NCBI GenBank assembly: GCA_016711405.1
Contig: JADJSZ010000111.1
Location: 7,454 to 71,453 of the forward strand
Length of the DNA stretch: 64,000 nt
Origin: Candidatus Hadersleviella danica
GTDB taxonomy: Bacteria > Chloroflexota > Anaerolineae > Promineifilales > Promineifilaceae
Reading direction: 5' to 3'
The notes beneath the pieces are model-generated. The model saw nothing but the letters and a program-made list of their open reading frames with translations, was not told where the DNA came from and ran no database searches. Below, piece after piece: positions 1 through 8,658 of the stretch. Made by a program: the position numbers and the translations under genes. Numbering within the stretch: the stretch's first letter is position 1; every line of letters starts with the position of its first letter.

Positions 1-10
1 TCCACACGAA

Positions 11-40
11 TCACTTACCACTCACCACTAACCACTTCAC
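11..40. repeat. Heptad array before glyQS
   Basis: Degenerate 7-base units of the form ACTAACC / ACTCACC run to within two bases of the glyQS start codon. No Shine-Dalgarno is visible. Same family as the arrays at 14369, 28577 and 49444. Confidence 0.7.
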
Positions 41-41
41 A

Positions 42-3030
42 ATGACCCAAAAACTCAGCTTCAACGATGTCATCCTGCGCCTGCTCGAATTTTGGAAAGA
101 GCAAGGCTGTCTCGTCTGGCAACCCTACAACATCCAAGTCGGCGCGGGAACCATGAACCCCGCCACCATTTTGCGCGTCCTCGGCCCCGAGCCGTGGAAC
201 GTCGTCTATGTCGAGCCGAGTATACGGCCGGACGACGGCCGTTTCGGGGACAATCCCAACCGGATGCAACAGCACCACCAGTTGCAAGTCATCCTCCAAC
301 CCGACCCCGGCAACCCGCAAGAACTGTACCTGCAAAGCCTCGAGGCAATTGGCATTAAGCGGGAAGAGCATGACATTCGCTTTGTGGAAGACAACTGGGA
401 AAGCCCCGCTCTCGGCGCGTGGGGGTTGGGCTGGGAGGTGTGGCTGGACGGCCAAGAAATCACCCAATTCACTTATTTTCAACAAGCGGGGAGCCTCGAC
501 TTGGACCCCGTGGCCGTCGAAATCACCTACGGCCTCGACCGCATCGTGACCGTCATCCAAGATGTGGACAGCGTGTGGGACATGGAGTTTGGGGCAGGCG
601 TGGGCTACGACCAAGCCTTGCTCCAATCGGAAATTGAACATTGCCATTACTATTTCCATGTGGCGGATGTGGACGCGCTGAAGCTCATCTATGAGGGGTA
701 CGAGCGAGAAGCGAGCCGCTGTTTGGAGGCGGGCTTGGTGGCTCCTGCGCACGATTACAACCTCAAATGTTCCCATCTGTTTAATGTGATGGACACCCGT
801 GGGGCGGTGGGCGTGACCGAGCGAGCCAACTATTTTAAGCGGATGCGCAACATGGCGCGGGAAATTTCCAAGGCGTATATCGCCCAGCGGGAAAAGTTGG
901 GCTTCCCCATGTTGGCCAAAGCGCCAGCCAAGTGGCAAGCGCCACCCCTGCAAACGGCCGACCCCATCCAACTCGCCCAAACGGAATTCCCGCACACCTT
1001 TGTGCTGGAAATTGGGAGCGAGGAGTTGCCGCCCGACGACGTGACCACGGCCGTGCGCCAACTGCAAACGGCCGTGCCCGCCCTCCTGCACGAGCTACGC
1101 ATCCCCCACGACAGCGTGGAAGTGTTCGGCACACCCCGCCGGCTGGCCGTCATCGTGCAAAACATGGCTGGCAAACAAACCGATTTGCAAATGGAAGTGA
1201 CAGGCCCCCCCGCCGAACGCGCCTTTGACGCGGAGGGCAAGCCGACCAAAGCGGCCGAAGGGTTCGCCCGCAGTCGCGGCCTCGAGGTGAGCGCGTTGCG
1301 GATTAAAGAAGAAGGGGGCAAGCGGTACGTCTCGGCCGAGGTGTTTGAGCAAGGGCGGCCGACAGCGGCCGTCTTGGCCGACAAAATGCCCAGCCTCATT
1401 GCGGGGATTAAATTCCCCAAATCCATGCGCTGGAATGGCACAAATATCAGTTACAGTCGGCCGTTGCGCTGGCTAGTCGCTTTGTATGGCCCCGATGTGG
1501 TGCCGTTTGCCTACGCCGGGGTGGCCAGCGGCCGTCTCAGCCGTGGCCTGCGCCCCGCTGGTTCGCCCGCAATTTGGCTGGACGAGGCGGAAAATTACCT
1601 GAGCATCATGGCCGCGCATGGCATCGTCGTCTCGGCCGACAAACGGGCGCATATTATCGCGTCGGTGGCCAAACAAACGGCGGCCGAACTCGAGGGAACC
1701 ATCCCCGACGACACAGGTTTGCTGGCCGAAGTGACCAATTTGGTGGAGCGGCCGACAGTCTTTGTGGGGCAATTCGAGGACAAATTCCTCGTCCTGCCCG
1801 ACGAAGTTTTGGTGGCGGTCATGCGCAAGCACCAACGCTATTTCCCCGTTTATGGGGCGGATGGCAAGCTGTTGCCCCGCTTTATTGGCGTGCGCAATGG
1901 GGATGCGGAACACCTCGACAAGGTGGTGCATGGCAACGAGCAGGTCATCCGCGCCCGCTTTGCCGATGCGGACTTTTTCTTCCGCCAAGACAGGGAGCGG
2001 CCGTTGGCGGAATTCATCCCCGATTTGGCCAAGCTGACCTTCCAAGCGGAACTCGGCTCCATGTTGGATAAAACCAAACGGCTGGAGGCGCTCGTGCCCC
2101 AAGTGGGGCAAATGTTGGGGTTGGACGAGGCGCAATTGGCCACGGCCGCTCGCGCCGCCAGCCTAGCCAAAGCGGATTTGGCGACCAGCATGGTGGTGGA
2201 GATGACTTCGTTGCAGGGGGTGATGGGGGCGCAATATGCGCTGGCCAGCGGCGAGGACGCGGCCGTGGGGCAAGCCATCAGCCAGCAGTACGAGGCGATT
2301 AGCACGACCAAACCCGCCTTGGCCTTGGCTTTGGCGGATAGATTGGACAGTTTGTTGGGCTTGTTCGCCGTGGGCTTGGCTCCCAAGGGGTCGAATGACC
2401 CGTTTGCCTTGCGCCGGGCGGCCATTCACCTCATTGAGAATTTACTGGCCAACGAACAGTCGTTTGATTTGCGGCTGGCGTTGCGCCACACGGCCGCCCA
2501 TCTGCCCATAGCGGCCGATGTGGATGTGCAAAAAGCGGTCTTGGGCTTTATCGCCGATAGATTGCAGGTGATTTTGCAGGAGAAGGGCTTAAGCGCAACG
2601 ACGGTGCGGGCGGTGTTGGCCGAGCAGGCGCACAATCCGTTTGGGGCGAGTGGGGCGACGGCCGTGCTGGCCGAGGCGCAAACCCGCCCCGATTGGGAGC
2701 AACTGCTGGATGCGTATGCCCGCTGTGTGCGCATCACCCGCACCCAAGCGACGCAGTACGCGTTGCGCCCCGAGGCGTTTGGGTTGGCGGCCGAGCAGGG
2801 GTTGTTGGCGGCGTATCAGCAGGCGGAAAGACGCAGAAGCGGCGAACCCGACGATGGGGACGTTTATCGCGAATTTGGCGTTGGTTGCGCCAGCCATCAC
2901 GGCCTTTTTTGAGGGGGTGCTGGTGATGGATGAGGATGCGGCCGTGCGGGAGAATCGGTTGGCGTTGTTGCAGGGGGTGGCGGGACTGGCGAAGGGGGTG
3001 GCGGATTTGGCGCAGTTGGAGGGGTTTTAG
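42..3030 (+). CDS. glyQS: Glycyl-tRNA synthetase, fused alpha and beta subunits (one indel)
   Basis: Charges tRNA-Gly in the cytoplasm. Residues 1 to about 290 are the class II catalytic alpha subunit (GRFGDNPNRMQQHHQ and ITYGLDRI motifs); from about residue 322 (VLEIGSEELPP) the beta subunit follows in the same chain. Fused GlyQS is known in Chlamydiae and some other phyla. The opening frame stops at 2912 with a nonsense tail. The conserved beta C-terminus (FFEGVLVMDEDAAVRENRL) continues in the +1 frame to the TAG at 3028-3030. The switch fits one extra base near 2829 in GGAAAGAC. As this is an essential enzyme, a sequence error is more likely than a dead gene. The ATG at 42 has no SD and is preceded by a heptad array. 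Confidence 0.95.
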
Positions 3031-3056
3031 GGACGGCCGACTTAAATTGCAATTTG

Positions 3057-3090
3057 GGCATGGTTCAGTATTGAACCATGCCTTTTTTTT
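3057..3090 (+). terminator. Intrinsic terminator of glyQS
   Basis: Perfect 11-bp stem (3057-3067 with 3072-3082), four-base loop, then eight T. It begins 27 bases after the corrected glyQS stop. Confidence 0.92.
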
Positions 3091-3109
3091 CACATGGAGG
3101 TTCAAGAAG

Positions 3110-3676
3110 ATGCGTAAGATGATATGGATTTTGGCTGTTTTGCTGTTGAGTGTGGTGGCTTGTGGAGGTGAGGAGGAGGATCCCAATCGGCCGTTGACAA
3201 CGGAGGATTTTGCAACAGTGTGTGCGGGGCAAGCGCAACCACGAGCGGCCGCCTATACCCCCGAAACAGCACCCAACCAAATCATGCTCCTCAGCGATAG
3301 CACGATTGGCGACCAGTATGACTATTACAACATTCGTTTTACGAGCGAATTGCCCGAAGAGTGGTTCCCCCAAATTGTGGATGGCACCTTTGATTTCAAC
3401 CCTGCTGAACTCGTAACCTGCATCCACCGCACGGCAACTGAATTAGCCGATACGTGTGAATATGAAGACAACTATATTTTAGAAGTATTCAATTCGACCT
3501 ATGAGGTCACTGTGTATGCGGCGCAAACGGGCGAGAATTTGGTCCGCGAAACGGTGGAGGCGAGCGGCGAGTGCCCCAGTATGTTTATGTTTGATGAGGG
3601 GATAACGGAAGATGTCTATTATGCGGACATCAGTGAGAAGCAAATTGGGGCGATTATTGAGCGTTTTGCGCCGTAA
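3110..3676 (+). CDS. Small secreted lipoprotein, unknown function
   Basis: 188 residues. The N-terminus MRKMIWILAVLLLSVVACG is a lipoprotein signal peptide with lipobox VVAC, so Cys17 should be lipidated and the mature protein anchored outside the membrane. An acidic linker (GGEEED) follows. The rest is a hydrophilic domain of about 160 residues with two further cysteines close together (CIHR and DTCEYE), which might form a disulfide. I do not recognise the family. The start is fixed by GGAGG at 3096-3100; a longer upstream open frame overlaps glyQS and the terminator and is rejected. It lies directly after the glyQS terminator, so it probably has its own promoter or depends on read-through. 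Confidence 0.8.
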   Translation: MRKMIWILAVLLLSVVACGGEEEDPNRPLTTEDFATVCAGQAQPRAAAYTPETAPNQIMLLSDSTIGDQYDYYNIRFTSELPEEWFPQIVDGTFDFNPAELVTCIHRTATELADTCEYEDNYILEVFNSTYEVTVYAAQTGENLVRETVEASGECPSMFMFDEGITEDVYYADISEKQIGAIIERFAP

Positions 3677-3678
3677 AA

Positions 3679-3753
3679 GTAGGGGCAACCCTTGTGGTTG
3701 CCCAGCTTTTAGGGCAGGCCTTGTACCCCTTCGGGTATAAATGCCTGCTCCTA
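3679..3753. repeat. Dispersed palindromic repeat, GGGGCAACC family
   Basis: Two nested hairpins: GGGCAACC/GGTTGCCC, then GGGCAGGC...GCCTGC. A second member lies at 8429-8489. This style of intergenic repeat is common in Chloroflexota and cyanobacterial genomes; function unknown. Confidence 0.7.
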
Positions 3754-3792
3754 CGCGGTCAAACGACTATTCTGAGGGGCTAAGGATTTTTT

Positions 3793-3860
3793 TGACACGA
3801 ATTTCACGAATGACACGAATTTTCTCGAATCTATTTCGTGAAATTCGGGGAATTCGTGTC
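3793..3860. repeat. Palindromic repeat, CACGAATTTCACGAA family
   Basis: GACACGAATTTCACGAA is matched by an inverted, slightly longer arm ending in GAATTCGTGTC. Long imperfect hairpin in the gap between the lipoprotein and the convergent acetyltransferase gene. I recall this word family from unrelated genomes. Confidence 0.7.
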
Positions 3861-3879
3861 TTGTTAATCTTCCAAGCTC

Positions 3880-4362
3880 TCATTGGCGAGTGCCACTGAG
3901 CCACGGCCGTCCCAACGTCACCATCGCAATCCCATCGGCCGTGGCCCAGTGTCGCTCTATGGCGAACCCGTGCGCGGCATACAAGGCCAGTGCCGGGTGG
4001 TTCAACACCCCCGTCGAAACCGTTAGGCGTTGGGTGGGGCGCAGATGGATGATTTGTTGCAGGAGAGCCGAGGCCATGCCCCGCCGAAAATGGGCGGGGT
4101 GGACGACCAGCGAGTCAATATGGGCGTGGGTGGGGTCGAGGTCTTCTAGCTCCAACACGGCCGCCAATACCCCCGCCTCATAAATCCCCCAAAAAAGAAC
4201 TTCGGCCGTGGCAATGTGGTGCGCGGTGCGCGACAAGGGAAAAAAGTCGGCCGCCCCCAGCAAATCCGCCTCCACCTGATAGGAAGCGAACATGAGTAAA
4301 CGAATCTCCTCCGCGATGAATGGCTCATGATGGGCAAGAGGGTTAATCGGCCAAGTGGGCAT
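3880..4362 (-). CDS. GNAT-family N-acetyltransferase
   Basis: 160 residues from the ATG at 4362 (MPTWPINPLAHH); a longer frame to 4413 starts inside a repeat and is not preferred. The core GNAT signature is visible: beta-4 IDSLVVHPAHFRRGMASALL (acetyl-CoA pyrophosphate loop of R/Q-x-x-G-x-A/G type) followed by LTVSTGVLNHPALALYAAHGF. It probably transfers an acetyl group from acetyl-CoA to an amine or small molecule; the substrate cannot be told. Convergent with the lipoprotein gene, with repeats between. Reading frame intact. Confidence 0.85.
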   Translation of the reverse strand: MPTWPINPLAHHEPFIAEEIRLLMFASYQVEADLLGAADFFPLSRTAHHIATAEVLFWGIYEAGVLAAVLELEDLDPTHAHIDSLVVHPAHFRRGMASALLQQIIHLRPTQRLTVSTGVLNHPALALYAAHGFAIERHWATADGIAMVTLGRPWLSGTRQ

Positions 4363-4370
4363 TTTGGGGT

Positions 4371-4451
4371 AGTGAAAAGTGAAAAGTAAAAGTAAAAAGG
4401 GATGCTCACCCACCAGCTTTCACTTTTTACCTTTCACTTTTACTTTTTACT
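4371..4451. repeat. Inverted pair of short-tandem arrays
   Basis: GTGAAAAGTGAAAAGTAAAAGT on one side is answered by the inverted CACTTTTTACCTTTCACTTT on the other, around a short spacer. The right arm holds the stop codon of the SMP-30 gene (4447-4449). Confidence 0.7.
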
Positions 4452-5412
4452 TCCAATGCCGCATGGGCAACCCCGCCACAGGGGATTGGAACTTGAGCAA
4501 GTGGGGCATGGCCAATGACCCCATCAACACTGTTTTGCGGTCGGGGCCGCAGAAGGTGACGCTGGTGGGGAATTGGATGCGTGGGCCGACGCAAGCGAAC
4601 ATATCTTCGGGGGCGAGGGCTTGGCTATCCACCTTGGCTTGGGCGTTGGCCAAAGCGGCCGTTACAGGGTCTTCAAACACTGTGTGGGTATGTTGCCCAT
4701 CGGCCGTGATAATGACGAGGCCGTTGCGAAGCACCGTTGTGACCCACACATTGCCCTCTTCGTCAAAGGCAAAGCCATCCACATAACCCGCCTCACCCAG
4801 CCCATCGGGGCCAAAAAGCTCTTGGTCGCCCAAGTTGCCCTCGGCCGAGAGAACGGGATAGCGCACCATGCGCCCTTTCATCGTTTCGGCCACATACAGG
4901 TAGCTTTCGTCGGCGTTGAGGCGCACTTCGTTGGGGAAGTAGATGCCATCGGCGACGATGCGCGGGCCGTTTTCGTCCAGCAAAATGACATAGCCATCGG
5001 GGCGAGGAGCGGAGGCGGCCATGAACCAAATCGGTTCGCGGGTGGAGACAGAAATCCAGAGCCTGTCGCGGCTATCCACAAAGACAAAGTTGACAGCCCC
5101 GAGGGGTTGGCCGTTTAGCTCTTCTAAAATGACCTCGGCCGTGCCATCCCGCTCGACGCTGTAAATTTTGCCAGTGCCGATGTTGGCGTTGTAAAAACGG
5201 CCGTGGCTATCCATCGCCAGCCCATTTGGCTCGTGGCCAATCGCGCCGAGAAGCGTTTGCGTGCCGTCGGGGTCGCGGCGGGTCATTAGCCCGCGCTGGT
5301 CGCTAATCCATAAGGTGCCATCTGATTCGGCAAGGATGCTTTCAGGACGCGCCAAATCAGTGCCAAAAAATTCAATTTGGTCAAGGGAAAGGGAGAAGTT
5401 TTGGATGCTCAT
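4447..5412 (-). CDS. SMP-30/gluconolactonase (LRE) family protein
   Basis: 321 residues, a six-bladed beta-propeller of the SMP-30/gluconolactonase/LRE family. Seen: repeated blade motifs (LARPESILAESDGTLWISD, GHEPNGLAMDSHGRFYNA, YFPNEVRLNADESYLYVAE, GYVDGFAFDEEGNVWVTT). The PESI glutamate, FPNE asparagine/glutamate and GYVDGFAFD aspartate sit where the family binds a divalent metal. Members hydrolyse sugar lactones or related esters; the substrate here is unknown. No signal peptide, so probably cytoplasmic. The stop codon lies in the neighbouring repeat array. Confidence 0.85.
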   Translation of the reverse strand: MSIQNFSLSLDQIEFFGTDLARPESILAESDGTLWISDQRGLMTRRDPDGTQTLLGAIGHEPNGLAMDSHGRFYNANIGTGKIYSVERDGTAEVILEELNGQPLGAVNFVFVDSRDRLWISVSTREPIWFMAASAPRPDGYVILLDENGPRIVADGIYFPNEVRLNADESYLYVAETMKGRMVRYPVLSAEGNLGDQELFGPDGLGEAGYVDGFAFDEEGNVWVTTVLRNGLVIITADGQHTHTVFEDPVTAALANAQAKVDSQALAPEDMFACVGPRIQFPTSVTFCGPDRKTVLMGSLAMPHLLKFQSPVAGLPMRHWK

Positions 5413-5440
5413 GGGATTTTGGATTGGGAATTTTGGAATA

Positions 5441-5482
5441 GGCTCCCCTCTCCTGCGGAGAGGGGGTTGGGGGAGAGGTGAG
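5441..5482. repeat. GGAGAGGGG hairpin repeat
   Basis: CCCCTCTCC/GGAGAGGGG hairpin followed by GGTTGGGGGAGAGG. The same word family recurs at 38229-38264. Sits between two minus-strand genes. Confidence 0.6.
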
Positions 5483-5484
5483 CC

Positions 5485-6315
5485 TTAGACGGCCGGGAGA
5501 TTGGTGGCGTAGACTTCATCCATCGTCACGAGGATGTCGTCCATTTCTTGGACTTCGCTGGCGATGTCTTCTTGCAGGCGTTTGGCACGGCCGCTGTCTA
5601 TCTCTTTCACCCCTGCCAGCGTGGATTGCAGGTAGATGGTTCCCATCGCCGTCAGTTTGTTATCCAACATCAGCTCCGCCCGTTGCATCGTCTCCTCAAT
5701 CGCATTGAGCGTTTTGAGCTGGTATTGCAACCCTTCGATGTTTTTCTCGAGTTCGGCGCGAACGGCCGTGTTGGCCTCCCCCTTGAGCCGCCCCATCAAC
5801 TCATTGAGCCGTGTTTGAGCGCGTTGGCGATTGCCCGCAAGGGTGGCATTGTCGTAGCGGTAACGGTCAATGCGTTGGGCAAGGCCATACACCTCTTCAA
5901 TCCACTCATCCATACGGGTGAGAACTTGGCTTAACTCGCCGCCAATCATGCTTTCGGTGCCCCGCTCCTGAATGGTTTGGGCGATGCGGGTGTGGTAGTT
6001 GAGCGCTTCGTCTACTTTGGCTTGGAGTTTTTTGTCGCGGAGCCGTTCGGGGCGAAAATCATCGCGGAGCATTTCGGAGACAGCTTGGGCGGCCGTTTGC
6101 GGGTCGGTCAGACTGCTGTAGAAGAGTGCGCCACCCCCCAGTGCCCCGCCCACCAGCCAACCCCACCACGGAATAAAGGGAATCATATCAAACAGCCCAT
6201 CAAAAACTGACAGGAGAAGGGTGATGGAAATAACGGCCGCGTTTTCCCAGCGGTACAGCGACTTCTCTAAAATGGCTCGTTTGGCCTTTTCTTCTATTTC
6301 TTCCCGCTTGCTCAT
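5485..6315 (-). CDS. Membrane-anchored coiled-coil protein of the PspA operon
   Basis: 276 residues. A basic/acidic N-terminus (MSKREEIEEKAKRAILEKS) precedes two close hydrophobic segments (about residues 26-45 and 50-66, with PFIPWWGWLVGGALGGGALF). From about residue 90 to the end the chain is helical and charged, with heptad-like leucine/alanine spacing, so a long cytoplasmic coiled coil is likely. No enzyme motif is seen and I do not recognise a named family. It is the last gene of the set pspA, TPR/zinc-ribbon protein, this gene, all on the minus strand and separated only by short arrays. This suggests a membrane-bound partner of PspA (inference). Confidence 0.75.
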   Translation of the reverse strand: MSKREEIEEKAKRAILEKSLYRWENAAVISITLLLSVFDGLFDMIPFIPWWGWLVGGALGGGALFYSSLTDPQTAAQAVSEMLRDDFRPERLRDKKLQAKVDEALNYHTRIAQTIQERGTESMIGGELSQVLTRMDEWIEEVYGLAQRIDRYRYDNATLAGNRQRAQTRLNELMGRLKGEANTAVRAELEKNIEGLQYQLKTLNAIEETMQRAELMLDNKLTAMGTIYLQSTLAGVKEIDSGRAKRLQEDIASEVQEMDDILVTMDEVYATNLPAV

Positions 6316-6327
6316 AGGTTTGGGTGG

Positions 6328-6358
6328 GGGACTAGGGACTAGGGACTAGGGACTGGGG
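6328..6358. repeat. Heptad array GGGACTA x4
   Basis: Four successive GGGACTA/GGGACTG units. Read on the minus strand it encodes the last residues of the upstream gene (LVPSP, stop). Confidence 0.85.
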
Positions 6359-7526
6359 AGCTTTGCCTTGTTTGGTTTCTACCCGCAACAACTCTTCCTG
6401 AATTTTGGCTTGGGCTTCGGGGGTGGTGGCAATGTAGCTGGCTGATTGTAACACGTCTAGGCTTCGCTCGAAAAAGTTGAGTTCACTGTAGGCGCGGGCG
6501 AGGTGCAGAATGTAGAGGAGGCGCGTTGGCTCGAGGCCCGTGGCGCGGCGCCAGTTGAGTACGGCCGAGGCCCACATCCCTTTTTTGGCATAGCGCTCGC
6601 CTGCCATGAAGGCATCATGGGCGGTGGGGGCGGTCGCCACCGCGGCCGCCATCCGTAACTCATCCCGTGCAAAATCGGGGGCGACGAGAAAAATGCCGTA
6701 GAACAAGCCAAGGGCAATATCGACCAATTGCAAGGTGCGCACCGCCCTATTGATGAAGGAAACAGTGCCTTCGGCTAAGCCAAAGAGAGGCGTGTTGCGC
6801 GTCGTGCCCGCTAAAAATTCGGTCACGACTTGGTCAATGAGGGGCGCGGCCACGAGCATCGTCCCCGCAATCAGGAGCATCGTGATGGAGCCAATATAGG
6901 CCCAAAAGTGGCGGCGAATGATGAACAGAGTGAAGATGAAGCTGAAGGGGATGAGGAGGCCGTGCTGAATCAGCGTAATCAGTGGCTCGCCCATGAGCAC
7001 ATCAAAAATGAGTTGCAAGAGGGCGAGTTGGCCAAGGCCGAGGACAAAAACCCAGTAGAGGTGAAGATTCGTGCTGGGCTTTTCGTAGCGGTAGAAGCGC
7101 AGGGTGAGGTTACGGCCGCAATGGGGGCACTTTTTATGCTCGGGGTCTAACTCAGCCGCACAATAGGGGCAGAGGTCAAGCTGTTCGGCGCGTGCCCACA
7201 CATCGTCGAAGCTCGATTGGGCGGCGTAGGGGACGATGGACGGGCGGGCTGTCCAGCCCACGGCCGTGTTTGGCTCATCCCCCTTGGCCACGGGCTTTGG
7301 GGGGAGTTTGGCCAGCGAACGGCGGGCAGTTTCGTTGGCGGGGTTGAGGGCAAGGGCTTGCTCGAGGCAGTGGCGGCGTTCTTCGGCCGTTTCCACCGCC
7401 CCGCTCAGCCACAACCACGCTTTTTCGTGGGTGGGTTCGGCCGCGACCACCTCGCGCAGAAGGTCAGCGGCCGTGTGCCTATCCCCCCCGCAACGCCTGT
7501 ACGCCAGCCTCGAATTGCTCGTTCAT
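6332..7526 (-). CDS. TPR / zinc-ribbon membrane protein (G7-tract frameshift near start)
   Basis: The main frame opens at a GTG at 7450 and runs 372 residues: TPR-like helices (about 1-50), a zinc ribbon with CPYC (94-97) and CPHC (108-111), five or so membrane segments (about 125-290), then C-terminal TPR helices. A better start is the ATG at 7524-7526: it reads MNEQFEAGVQALRG, and with one C fewer in the C7 run at 7483-7489 it joins the main frame as a normal TPR helix (DRHTAADLLREVVAAEP). As given, that frame stops at 7479-7481. The gene lies between pspA and a membrane coiled-coil gene. The role is unknown; a scaffold or sensor in envelope stress is plausible (inference). The homopolymer may be an assembly error or a phase-variable tract. 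Confidence 0.75.
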
Positions 7527-7528
7527 GG

Positions 7529-7604
7529 AAAGCTGTGAGCTGTAAGCCGTAAGCCGTAAACTCACGCATTGAGCTTACGGCTTATAGCTTACAGCTTATG
7601 GCTA
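7529..7604. repeat. Inverted heptad arrays GTAAGCC / GGCTTAC
   Basis: GTGAGCT GTAAGCC GTAAGCC on one side and the inverted GCTTACG GCTTATA GCTTACA GCTTATG on the other can fold into a long hairpin. The right end holds the pspA stop codon. Confidence 0.8.
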
Positions 7605-8342
7605 AATCTCGCTGGTGGCGCTGTCGCTGTCGCTCTCTTCGCCCAAATCGTAGCTGGGAACAGCCGATTCTAGGCCGAGGCGGCGTTTGCGTTCCTCGAG
7701 TTGCATATCGAGTTCGGCCGTGCCCAATGCCTCATCCATCTGCGAATCGAGACGGCTGGCATACATTTCGCTGTGCGCGGAGGCCTTATCAAGCCGCGCC
7801 CGAATAGATTCGCCAATGCGGGCAATATCGGCATCGCCTGCTCCTGTCAAATCGTCCAAACTCTTAATCGCCTTGACTGTCTTTTCCTTGGATTTGGCCA
7901 ATTGCAAGAGGGCTTCCATTTCTCGTTGCTCTTGGCGGATGGTTTGGAGTTTGGCTTGGAGTTTGAGGCGGGCGTTGAGCAGGGAATCGTATTCCCGCTT
8001 TTGGCGCACCCATTGCTCATGGTATTGCTCTTGCAAGGTGCGGGCAGTATTGAGTTCGGCTTGGGCGGCGCGGGCTAAATCGGGCTTGCCTTGCATCAGG
8101 AAGGTGTCAATGTTGCGGTCGAATTGATCCGCCTTCTTTTTGTATTCCAGATACTTGCGCTCCATGCTTTTGACTTCGCCACCAATGGTCGCGGCCGCAT
8201 CTTCCAGTTCGCGCAGGTTTTGCTCGGCATCACGGGTGTATTGTTTAAGCACCGCAATGGAGTTGTTTTGCAAAGCGCGGTCGAGCATGTCGTGCATGTT
8301 GGCCGAGATAAGGGTCTGGGCTTTTTCCAAAATAGAGGCCAT
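7602..8342 (-). CDS. pspA: PspA/IM30 family protein
   Basis: 246 residues from ATG 8342, chosen because AAGGAG lies at the right distance upstream; the longer frame to 8498 runs through a repeat. The whole protein is the long PspA/Vipp1 hairpin coiled coil: an N-terminal amphipathic segment (MASILEKAQTLISANMHDML), the EQNLRELE and KYLEYKKKADQFD stretches, then a long heptad region and an acidic, serine-rich tail (EESDSDSATSEI). The family coats the inner membrane as ESCRT-III-like polymers and answers envelope stress. No PspF or PspBC homologue is seen. Instead two membrane proteins follow in the same direction, which suggests a different partner set. Confidence 0.92.
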   Translation of the reverse strand: MASILEKAQTLISANMHDMLDRALQNNSIAVLKQYTRDAEQNLRELEDAAATIGGEVKSMERKYLEYKKKADQFDRNIDTFLMQGKPDLARAAQAELNTARTLQEQYHEQWVRQKREYDSLLNARLKLQAKLQTIRQEQREMEALLQLAKSKEKTVKAIKSLDDLTGAGDADIARIGESIRARLDKASAHSEMYASRLDSQMDEALGTAELDMQLEERKRRLGLESAVPSYDLGEESDSDSATSEI

Positions 8343-8428
8343 GTTGAATTTCTCCTTGTGAGTGGTTGTGAGTGGGTCTTGGAACCGTTGGGTTAGGTGG
8401 AAAATGGGTTCTCTGAGGTTTGGTGTGG

Positions 8429-8489
8429 TAGGGGCGCAACCTTGTGGTCGCCCTCCATTAAGGGCAGGCACAAGGCCAACCCTTACACA
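8429..8489. repeat. Dispersed palindromic repeat, second GGGGCGCAACC copy
   Basis: Related to 3679-3753: TAGGGGCGCAACC..GGTCGCCC then GGGCAGGC...GCC. The rest of the 316-base gap between pspA and the kinase gene holds a 7-mer inverted array at about 8571-8610 (TTACAGG ... CCTGTAAC) and otherwise nothing I can assign. Confidence 0.65.
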
Positions 8490-8658
8490 ACCACACAAAC
8501 CATCAAAGAACCAAAAATGAGAGGGTTACAGAGTGATTAATGTCTTTAGTTTTTCACCATCGGTTTTGTTACAAGTTACAGGTGGCAAGTGATTTGTAAC
8601 CTGTAACCCAGTTCATGGCGAAAAATCCAGAACACGAACTAAGTTGTAACTCCAAAAA

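Noticed and set aside
15..1091. 358-codon open frame antisense to glyQS
   Set aside because: No family signature or RBS; long antisense frames are a by-product of high GC and the iterated palindrome. Sense strand is clearly glyQS.
2820..2912. Programmed frameshift in glyQS
   Set aside because: No slippery heptamer plus downstream structure, and many other genes in the window break the same way, so a sequence error is simpler.
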